Part shown: one piece after another, positions 56,400-64,000 of the stretch
How positions within the stretch are numbered: the stretch's first letter is position 1
How the letters are laid out: each line of letters opens with the position of its first letter
Source of the DNA: Gymnothorax reevesii
Lineage: Eukaryota; Chordata; Actinopteri; Anguilliformes; Muraenidae
Direction of reading: 5' to 3'
Length of the DNA: 64,000 nucleotides
NCBI GenBank assembly: GCA_029721435.1
Contig: CM056580.1
Location: 73,619,367 to 73,683,366 of the forward strand
Notes under the pieces: generated by a model
What the model was told of the DNA's origin: nothing
The model's input: the letters and a program-made list of their open reading frames with translations, nothing else
Database searches by the model: none
Translations under genes and position numbers: made by a program

Positions 56400-56760
56400 T
56401 AGATGAAGGGGGGGGTGAAAGCGTAGGAGAGACAGGCGCGAGCGGGGAGGAAGTGAGTGTGGACTGTGCAAGCTGCACATTGCGGCAACGCATTTGGCAG
56501 CTGGGGATGGAGATAGAGATGGAGACTGAGCCGTGTGGGTCGGTTAGGAAGGTTACCGGGCCACTGTACACAGCTGTGACTCAGACAGGGCTATCCTGGA
56601 TCCGGGCTGCCAGCTTCACTATGATTCAGCACCGGGGCCAGCTTCTCGGAACCACTGCCGCCGAGAGGAACGCCATTCAGTGTGAAACTGTGTTTGCCTG
56701 CGGATGTGAACAGCACATCGCTCCCTGACTGTGAGGAGTGCGTGTGGACAGACACATGTA
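56400..56760 (+). promoter_or_regulatory. GC-richer stretch, possible arid5a 5' region (weak)
   Basis: The base composition is clearly more GC-rich than the surrounding tens of kilobases, with several CpGs and a 91-codon + frame starting at 56453. One in-frame ATG (56509) opens a MEIEMETEPCGS stretch. It lies 4.7 kb upstream of the first recognised arid5a exon on the same strand, so an upstream promoter or exon is possible. I see no TATA box, no clear donor and no match to known ARID5A N-termini, so confidence is low. Confidence 0.2.
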
Positions 56761-56764
56761 CAGG

Positions 56765-59030
56765 GTTAGAATGCCGCTCCTACATGCGGCCGCAGAAACG
56801 TGCACGACACGGGGCTTTTTTGAGATGAGTCTTGATGCACTGCGTGTTTTCTGCAGTGTTCATTTTTCCATGGTAGTTTTCCTGCTCGTGTCATTTTCAT
56901 AGTCTTGTTGGCCGTGATGTCACTTTTTAAAACCAAATGATTTGTTAGTTTCATCAAACTCGAGCAGCTACTCCTGAACGGCATAGGCAGTATAACCCTC
57001 TGACGGCATAGGCAGAATATTATTGGTGGTGCGCCAGCACCATTTACAGTGAGAGACAACTTTTGTCTGAAGTGAATTGCAAAGAAAAGAACTGCCCCTC
57101 AGATGTCACAAAATATCTTTTGGTAATCTTAACACAAAGCTGAACTGAATAATAAATACTTAAACACCAGAAGCAAAACACTTTCGGAGTGTGCTATTTT
57201 CCTGTTAACTGACATCAACTGTCCTTTAGCTCTTTACCGGCTGGGAAAAAAGCTCTAACTGAAGACCCAAAGTATCTGCTTATCCCTGAGTGTTCTGACA
57301 CCCAACAGCTAAACAAACCGGCTGCTTAATGATCTGTGAATAATCTTATCCACCAATACAACGCATGCCTTGCAATATAAGCAAACATACACGGTTCAGG
57401 CATTTTTAAAACGCTATGAAAACAACTCTTTGTTGATGTTGTGGGGATAAGTCCTCGTGGCACAGCTGTTGGTGAAATATGTTCAGAATGAAGTATAGCT
57501 AAAATGTCCATCCACCAAATATCACACTGGCAAGAAGCAGATAAGAGGCCGGACACAGTTCACCCTTTAAGATCGTGCTGCAGTCGGGATACACAGTCAC
57601 ATGTATGAATAAGTGGAGATTGGTAAGTATGTGTGATTCTCCTGAAGAAAGAAATGAGAAAGGACGTATATTAGTAAACTATTGCACATTTATAGTTATC
57701 TAAGTGATGCCAGCTAAAATCAATACTGAAGCTACATGCTGTCAGTGAGTAATGATCAAATCACAAGCAAAATTCACAGATACCAGACCTATAAAAGAAA
57801 GGATATCCTCATCTTGGCTATTAACTGTAATATATGTGTCAATAAAATAACCACTCAATATAATGAATATGAAAGATAACTCACGTTTAATTTGTGCTTA
57901 CTGTGCAGAGAAGAAATGAACAATGAAGGGGGGAAAAAATTAGAACAAACTCAAATCTTAAGCCAAGCAAAATAGCTCAAAAAAAGTGGGAATTTAGAGT
58001 AAAATTCTTGAAGCCTATCTCGACTTTGGTTAAGCCATGGTAATTTGACGTCACTGTCACCTGAGGGCCAAATCATTCCTCCGCTTCTCATTGGCTGAAC
58101 CTCTTTGAGGGATGGAAAGATGGCGACCTTCAGTCTTTTAATTGTTTGTTCGCATTCTCAGTATTTGAAGCATCGTACAACTTTTTTTAAAAAATCATGA
58201 AAAATCATTGCCATAAGGACTGAACTCCATATGAGTAATTGTGGATTTCGGATGAAGTCGAGTGGCTACTTTGGATTCATGGTTGTCGTCTCCATGGCTG
58301 CGTCCTTCGAGATTTTCTTGTAGACACTCTATAGGCCATGAATTTCGGCAAATTCCTTTGATATTTAGTATGGGCATAGGTTAGAGTTAGGTCACAAGAC
58401 CTATTGATTTTGGTTGCCGTGATAACAAAACTGGCTGAATAAAGCACAATTTCATGCTGAAAATTGTTAAAATTTCAATTGTGAAAAGGGAACATGTGGG
58501 CACCCAGGGGCCAAACTGGACGCGGGCGACCGGACTGTTATTTTTTCTTACGTAGCTTTTGTTTTGAAAGTTGTCATTCACTTTCAAGATACAAGAGCTC
58601 GTTGTCACAAGAATCAGAGGAATCGCATGCAGCAGCAACTTCCTCCTGAGCTGACGGCAGCAGGAAAATGTGGTGGGCAGTCTGCCTATGCTCAGCGTGA
58701 GAAATAAAGAGGGAAAATGCTCAAGGGAAGTGGAAGCCTGTCAGATGGACGATAGCATTAAAACATTTGCCCATTCAAATATGTGGTTGGAAGTTGGTCA
58801 TCTGTCAGTTTACAGTATACCCATCTATCAGCCAAGAAGCCATTGAAAAATCTTTTGTGATCTACCCATCTACCTAATTGCGTATACCGACTTCTCTAGA
58901 AACCAAAGAAAAGACTACACCGCTGCTTGCGAGTGCAAAGCCTGTGCCTGTGAGGCTAGTTTTTTGTTGTTGTTGTTGTTCTTATTGTTTTGTTTTGTTT
59001 TTGCGCATCATGACAGTTCAGTTAATAAGG
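56765..59030. other. Intergenic, nothing firmly recognised
   Basis: No gene or defined repeat. Contains the promoter-like motif cluster at 58046-58128 and a (TTG)n tract near 58963-58980. Confidence 0.5.
58046..58128 (+). promoter_or_regulatory. CRE, inverted CCAAT and YY1-like motif cluster
   Basis: A full palindromic cAMP-response element TGACGTCA (58046-58053), an inverted CCAAT box (ATTGGCTGA near 58089) and a YY1-type AAGATGGCGACC (near 58117) occur in this order within 83 bp. In vertebrate housekeeping promoters YY1 sites of this form sit just downstream of the start site. It could mark a promoter for arid5a or a non-coding RNA. However, similar CRE and CCAAT motifs occur in the transposon at 28100, so it may be repeat-derived. 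Confidence 0.25.
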
Positions 59031-59099
59031 GTTTATACTCAGCGGCGTAAGGTCACATGTGCCCAGTGGCTACAGTAACCTCACCCTTTACCGCTCAAT

Positions 59100-59680
59100 T
59101 GTCCTCAAGCTGTTCTCGTTCAAGTTCGCCTGATTAATAATCAAACAATTTATCAACTGAATGAACAAGACCAATTCCTGATCCACAATAAGAAATGATA
59201 ATGAAAAAAATGAATGCCTATTGCCAACATTTATACAATCGATACAACATTGTTAGGATGGAAACATAAATGCAAAAAATCCAAAACTTTCACTGACTTT
59301 GCAGCATTTATTTTCGCCTTCACTCAGCTGTGCATCGTACCCAACAATTTCCTTTAGCCGTGACTATATTCAGAATACAGAACGGATTCTCGGCGTATTG
59401 CATAATGAGCCTCGCGAACTAACTTCCGAAAATCTGTGCTGTTTCATGAGCTACACGAGCGCAGAAAATAGATAGACATTGATGTTTTACGTACTCATTT
59501 ATGTGTGGAAGAAAACGCCTTATAATATTGCGATGTAATGTATAACAATGCTATTAAAAATAAATTAGGCTGTCGTTGGTTCTACCAAGTAGTCTGAGCA
59601 ACTGCTGCTAATTGGGAGAAGTAAACAGCGGGAGGTTTTATTAAGGTTATTAAGCAGTAAAAGGTGAGGTTACCGCTGGC
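59100..59680. repeat. Diverged relative of the 18387-19614 element
   Basis: Phrases appear in the same order as in the 1.2-kb TIR element. GCGTATTGCATAATGAGCCTC is like GTTGCTTAGTGAGCCTC there. Then ACATTGATGTTTTACGTACTC..ATTT, GAAGAAAACGCCT, AATGTATAACAATGC..ATTAAAAATAAATT, TGTCGTTGGTTCTACC and GTCTGAGCAACT correspond to 19207-19330. The termini are not recognisable here. Confidence 0.6.
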
Positions 59681-60284
59681 CTTTGTTCCTGCCGATGGAC
59701 TGCTTCTGTTTATACTATACACCTTGAAGAATTTCTCCCATAGAATGTAGTACATATGAAGAAGAGCAGTGCTTCACAGTTCCTCCTGTTTCATTTGTGT
59801 ATTTCCACTCTATCCTGTTTTGGGCCCTCTCTTGTTGAGTAGCCTCTCTGTAATATTTCTGCTTACTTGTCTGTTCCAACAATAACCGTGCGCTTCAACA
59901 GAATTAGTGCGTAAAAAAACGATTGAATCTCTTAACTGTTGTGCGTTTGCTGTTTTGTTGTGATGACTTAGCGCAGTATCTAACAGAACAGTTCAATAAG
60001 CGAGGTCAACCAGGGTTCATTAGCCTGCTTTCTTTTCTCATGATCGTTATGTGTTTTGATGTGATAAGGTGTTGGACACCGAAGGCTCACTGATTCACCA
60101 GGGCAATCCCATCTGGTCCAAACAGACAGAAAGGCTACTGTGCCATCAGTCACTGAGGATTTTAATAATGCTTACATAAGGAATATGTCATGACTCACTG
60201 GGCATTGCTCTCTACTGTGTATATCACTTTGTAGCTGCAGACCAGTCATTCAACAGTGCTCGTTCAAACCCCAGTACACTATCT

Positions 60285-60525
60285 AAAGCGCCTATAATGG
60301 CCATGTGGACATTGGAGCTATTGAAGGAGGTTGCCTTGTCCAGTGAGTCCTCTTTTCCTCTGCATCATGTGCATTGGCTGGGTATGTGTGCACCATCAGC
60401 CTGGGAAAGACAAAGAAGACGAGCAGGTGGAGGGAGTGAATCACTCAGAGACATGTTCTGCTGCGAAACCCTGGGTCTGAGAATTGAAGTGAACATCAGT
60501 TTGACAGAGCTGTTTTTGCAGCATG
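60285..60525 (+). mobile_element. Tc1 element fragment, middle third
   Basis: Diverged transposase sequence equivalent to the middle of the family seen at 37095 and 43120: AAAGCGCCTATAATGGCC, then GAAGGAGGTTGCCTTGTCCA (the W-S-D-E block with the first catalytic Asp, here altered), CATCATGTGCATTGGCTGG, GGTGGAGGGAGTGAATCACT, ATGTTCTGCTGCGAAACCCT and CAGTTTGACAGA at the end. The open frame 60297-60533 is partly this remnant read in one frame and is not a host exon. Confidence 0.65.
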
Positions 60526-60529
60526 AGGG

Positions 60530-61412
60530 GTGACTATCACACAATTATAGGCAATTGGCTTTGCAGTGGCTGATGTGTTAATTCTTTGTATACAGGATTC
60601 ACAGCACTTTAGTGTCAATGCTTCTCTGACATTTTATCATTTTATTAAAGAAATTAATTAGGGATATAGATTCCCGTGTTAATCTGTGCGTGGTACATCT
60701 TTATATGAAGCTGAAAATGGCCGAAGTACAGAAAACCCAATTTGTTAGTTGGTTTCCCATCATACAGGATGCATGGTTACAGATTGAAAGTAGTGGCGAA
60801 AAGCGAGGTCTGGTGTGTTTTGAATGATCAGTTCAGAGTCTGAATCGCCCGGAAAAGAGTAGGGTGTACGTTCATGTTAAAAATGATTTGGTGTGAACCG
60901 AGCTTGTATTTTTTCCTGGATGTGAAACTGAAATTGAGGTTTCGATGACAAATTTCAGCAGCTAGCATGGTTGCTATAAGTTACATGAGCCAATATTTCT
61001 GTCGATATTTCTACTCAAAGATGGAGCTCACGCCATGAATCATAAAAATAGACAAAGGGCAGATGGTGCTCTAAACTGAAAGAAGCAACAAAAATCGAAA
61101 AATTACAATTAAAATAACCACACCCTTAGCTTCAGGTCACAAGTTTGTATGGTTTTAGTGTGCATATAAAGAACCAGGCAGTCTGAAGTTCCATTTTGTA
61201 TTTGATACAGAATTGGTATTTTGAACACCCAATAGCCATTTATATAAAAACTTCATTTTGTAACTTACCACTGCATAATTTCTCCACCATGAAATGTTGA
61301 TAAATGATATATTACTGCTGGTGTTGCTCTGACTTGAGGTGTGTCATCTCCTGAAATGTTTGACACAGCATTGTTAAAGAATATACTGAAACTTCTGCTG
61401 TTTTTCTTGCAG
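60530..61412. other. Sequence upstream of the first recognised arid5a exon
   Basis: Presumed arid5a intron or upstream sequence; no exon or repeat recognised. It ends with CTGTTTTTCTTGCAG, a strong splice acceptor. Confidence 0.5.
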
Positions 61413-61578
61413 AAAATCCATGATATGGAGCGTTCACATCCCACAAATGGGAGAGAAGAAGAAAGCAAGGCCAGTGACTCAGAGGAGCAAGAGAAGAGTT
61501 TTGTGTCCAGTCTATATAGTTTTATGAAAAAAAGGGCTACACCCATTGAGAGGATACCACACCTCGGCTTCAAGCAGA
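61413..61578 (+). CDS. arid5a: arid5a exon encoding the start of the ARID domain
   Basis: ARID5A is a nuclear AT-rich interaction domain protein that binds DNA and, in mammals, stabilises inflammatory mRNAs. This 166-nt exon sits between TTTCTTGCAG and GTGAGT. It encodes 55 codons plus one base: KIHDMERSHPTNGREEESKA, SDSEEQEKSFVSSLYSFMKK, RATPIERIPHLGFKQ. The last 30 residues are helix 1 and loop 1 of an ARID domain (FVSSLYSFMKKR, TPIERIPHLGFKQ), and the acidic Glu-rich stretch before it is also present in known ARID5A. PHLGFKQINLW with IYKAVEKLG (next exon) favours ARID5A over ARID5B, which has PYLGFKQINLW and a different helix 2. The phase-1 end joins the next exon to make Ile. The true start codon probably lies in an upstream exon. 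Confidence 0.9.
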
Positions 61579-62094
61579 GTGAGTCCAGGGAATGATATTC
61601 AACCCGGATTCCGACAAAAGTTGGCGTATCAAGTAAATTGCTAATAAAATCAAAAAGTATTGATTTGAAAAGTCAATTTACCCCAAATTGAAAACAGCTT
61701 CTTAATTGCTCTTAGAGAAAAATATAAATTTATTTCAAATCGGATTACTGCAGCAGACTCCAATCAAGTGGTGCAGGGTCAATTTTGAACTAATAAGTAT
61801 GTGAAAGGGTGCAATAATAAAGGAATATGGGACGAGTGAAAGTGGAGAACTAATCATGGCGGAGTGAAAAAACAGTCTTCTGAAAAGGCCTAGTCCATCC
61901 AGAGCTAAGATAGATCAAGGCTTAAAATTTGCCAACAGATGCGTAAGCACTTTGAAAACAATGTTCGCTCAAGATTAATCAGCAGGATTTTTGGCATTTC
62001 ATCCTTTACTGTGAAAATATATTTAATATACTAAATATATTAATATAAAAAATATGTTTATATTAATATATTTGAAATATGGAAGGAATCTGGT

Positions 62095-62870
62095 TGAGTC
62101 TTGGTACCTAAAAGGCAGGGCCAAAAATTACTTCTGAATGCATTTCATCCTCAATCCCTCAGTCATTAGAGTCTTATAAACCATCATACAACTGTCATGG
62201 ATATCACAAGATGGGCGAGGAAACACGCAGTTAAACCTACGTCAGTCAACACCATTCACCGCTGCATCCAGAAATGCTAGTTAAAGCTTTCATATGCAGA
62301 GCCAAAGCTATACATCAACACTGTTCAAAAGTGCCACTGACTTCTGTGGGCGCAGTGTCATCTAGAGATGGAGATTGATCACTTTTTTATTTATGTGCAA
62401 AGGCACCATTAATGCAGAAGAACATTTAAAAATTTCAGAACAACATTTGCTGCCGTCTTGATGTTGCCTGTTCGAGGGACAACCTTGCATTTATCAGCAA
62501 GACAACCCAAACCAACATTTTGCACGGATTACAAGATAACAAGTGGCTGCACAAGTGAAGAGAGTGGGTGCTAGAATGACTTGACATCAGTCCTAATGTA
62601 TCTTTGATTGAGAATGTATGGTACACTATGAAGCAAAATATATGCCATTGAAGGGACTATAAAATTATGCTGCTCAGTACCTGGATAATGAAGGAATGGG
62701 GGAAAATGCCACTTGCTAGCCTGGACAAACTGGTGTCTTCAGTGCCCAAATGCTTATTGAGTGTGATGAAAAGACTGGGTAATGTTACACAGTGGTGAAC
62801 AGTGGTCAGTGCCATCTTTTCATACTGCCGCCGTCATCTCATTTTTTTCAATAAGGAGTTAAATTCACTT
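62095..62870 (+). mobile_element. Tc1/mariner remnant with internal deletion
   Basis: DNA-level matches to a further fish Tc1 family: GTCAGTCAACACCATTCACC, GCTGCATCCAGAAATGCTAG, ACATCAACACTGTTCAAAAG, ATCAGCAAGACAACCCAAAC (equivalent to QQDNAK, second Asp), ATTGAGAATGTATGGTACAC (IENVW, catalytic Glu region), CAAATGCTTATTGAGTGTG and ATGTTACACAGTGGTGAACA near the stop. The segment between about 62350 and 62450 is shortened. The frame is broken throughout. Confidence 0.75.
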
Positions 62871-62959
62871 TAGAACATTACATGTGTTGTCCTGTTTTAG
62901 ATGTAGTAGAGGGTAAATAGACTTGTACAAAAGTAGAGCATGCATATCCACTCTAATGC

Positions 62960-63120
62960 TGGTGTAGGACGAATGGAGAATCCGCATCAAACAAAGTGAT
63001 TAACGAAAGTCCGCACATTGAAGGACAGTGCCGCCCACAAATTTATTCAGAATATTGACGTTTCGATCAGAACGATCATCGTCAAGATAAAAATACACAA
63101 GCAGCGCACACACATCTTTA
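62960..63120 (-). mobile_element. Penelope-like or related retroelement remnant (tentative)
   Basis: On the minus strand: CTTGACGATGATCGTTCTGA, TCGAAACGTCAATATTCTGA, ATAAATTTGTGGGCGGCACT, GTCCTTCAATGTGCGGAC. The phrase with a self-pairing GATC stem followed by GAAACGTC resembles the hammerhead-bearing repeat of Penelope-like elements, and AATAAA follows. It parallels the motif in the 21120-21690 insert. No coding part. Confidence 0.4.
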
Positions 63121-63409
63121 GACTAGACTAAAAACCTATAAATAGACTTTTAACATAAATCCTTTTTTATTTTATTTGCATTGTGATTTGCCAACCAATT
63201 TGGAATTGGAGTCGTAGTTTCCTTTTTCTTCCACCGCAGGGATCACACTGATGGTTAAACAGTTAAGATTATTTGGTGCTTTAGAAGGATTTACATATAA
63301 TCAGTTATATCTTCAAAGCAGTATATAGTTGAACAAATTGTTTGAAACTCTGTTCTGGCTTCTGTTGATGGCGCCATTGAACTCACATGGACTTGATTCA
63401 CTTTTGCAG

Positions 63410-63462
63410 TTAACCTCTGGAGAATCTACAAAGCTGTGGAGAAACTTGGTGGCTATGAGTGT
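63410..63462 (+). CDS. arid5a: arid5a exon encoding ARID helix 2
   Basis: A short 53-nt exon between CACTTTTGCAG and GTAAGT. With the carried-over base it encodes INLWRIYKAVEKLGGYEC, the helix 2-3 part of the ARID domain. It is nearly identical to the INLWKIYKAVEKLG stretch of ARID5A. The conserved Leu-Trp and Val-Glu-Lys-Leu-Gly-Gly core is intact. In known ARID proteins the chain continues with a V-T-x-R-R-x-W segment, expected in the next exon beyond the window edge. The donor is set at 63463 because TGT followed by GTAAGT gives the stronger splice site and a phase-0 end. Confidence 0.92.
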
Positions 63463-64000
63463 GTAAGTATGCATGTTATATTTCTATAGCAGAACTGTAG
63501 AATCATAGTTGGAAATAGAAAAAAAATAATAATAAAAATCAAAACAAAGACCCCCTATTGGGGCCTTAACAAATATCTGGGAATAGCAATATCGTGCTTT
63601 TTTTTGTAAATGTTGAGTTTCTTTCAAAATTGTAAAATCCTCTGTATCGCTATGGCATATGCTGCATGTTTGCAATATGTTGTATACACAGGTTGCAAAT
63701 AGTGCAAAGTTGGTGCATATAGCCGACACAGATTTCACCATTTTAGCTTTAATTTTAACAAATAAAGTTACTTAATGTTGTTCCAAAGAGTGTGTGAAAG
63801 CTCAAAAGTGAGATTTCATGAAAAGATCTTACAGGACTGCATTGCTACAACGCAGGAAAAGCAGTTTCTAAATATATTGAGGCGCTCGAATGGAAAACGC
63901 AGTGCAAGAGAGCAAGACCTGCGTCGGTGAGATTATCTGAGTGAAGTGACGCTTTGTGTTGGCCCAGGGCTGTCTTTAATGCACACAGAGCGGAATGTTA
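63463..64000 (+). other. arid5a: arid5a intron (partial)
   Basis: Starts GTAAGT and runs to the window edge. AT-rich, with a short A-rich tract (63519-63537). The VTxRR exon is not found here, so it lies beyond 64000. Confidence 0.75.

Larger units (their letters stand above)
61579..63409 (+). other. arid5a: arid5a intron within the ARID domain
   Basis: A 1,831-bp GT-AG intron from GTGAGT to CACTTTTGCAG. It contains a Tc1 remnant and a Penelope-like remnant (listed separately) and an AT-rich palindromic stretch (about 62018-62075). Confidence 0.85.

Noticed and set aside
60297..60533. ATG with a GTGAGT about 45 bases later, considered as arid5a first exon
   Set aside because: The region matches the middle of a Tc1 transposase gene at several positions; the encoded start does not resemble ARID5A.
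61413..63462. Assignment to arid5b
   Set aside because: The PHLGFKQINLW and IYKAVEKLG residues fit ARID5A; ARID5B has PYLGFKQINLW and a different helix 2.

Overview
The window is vertebrate nuclear DNA, almost certainly from a ray-finned (teleost) fish. It has interrupted genes with GT-AG introns, long AT-rich non-coding stretches, dinucleotide microsatellites, and a dense load of fish-type DNA transposons (Tc1/mariner, hAT, piggyBac, PIF/Harbinger) and LTR remnants. I see no bacterial, viral or organellar gene. The species cannot be fixed from the sequence alone.

Only two host genes can be supported, both on the + strand and both cut by the window edges. At the left end are the last two coding exons and the 3' UTR of dbnl (drebrin-like, mAbp1/HIP-55), which give an almost complete C-terminal SH3 domain (786-873, 1463-1599; poly(A) signals at 2692 and 3022). 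At the right end are two consecutive exons covering the first half of the ARID DNA-binding domain of arid5a (61413-61578, 63410-63462). About 58 kb between them holds no recognisable host exon. The arid5a promoter and first exon may lie there, and two weak candidates are noted (56400-56760 and 58046-58128).

The interval is a layered transposon landscape whose order of insertion can often be read from target-site duplications (TSDs). The main units are: two hAT MITEs (11918-12126; 15030-15233 with a perfect 8-bp TSD); a decayed 3.2-kb piggyBac element (16749-19962) whose microsatellite is split by a 1.2-kb TIR element; a broken Tc1 with LTR-like and Penelope-like insertions (21014-22760); a 2.2-kb LTR-like element with a 34-bp minisatellite (22916-25105, TSD CACGC); a 1.46-kb hAT-like element (26619-28078); a nest of at least four insertions in a related LTR-like copy (32262-35625); a Harbinger MITE (35723-36016, TSD TTA); a 333-bp solo LTR (38625-38957, TSD GCCGC); a Tc1 with a 1,068-bp solo LTR inside (39158-41800, TSD CCTAT); another hAT MITE (41908-42121, perfect TSD); and two Tc1 copies of one family facing each other (44870-46199 and 47041-49503), each with its own nested insertion. 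Three fragments of a further Tc1 family at 37.1, 60.3 and 43.1 kb appear to be consecutive pieces of one transposase. All transposase reading frames seen are broken.

I did not find a convincing new multi-gene system. The observations most worth a second look are the long fold-back at 33691-33863, the perfect 17-bp hairpin just upstream of a TATA-like box in the 38.6-kb LTR, two possible hammerhead-like motifs in Penelope-like remnants, the 1.2-kb TIR element with diverged relatives, and the apparently scattered Tc1. Transposon family names rest on remembered consensus features, not on a search.
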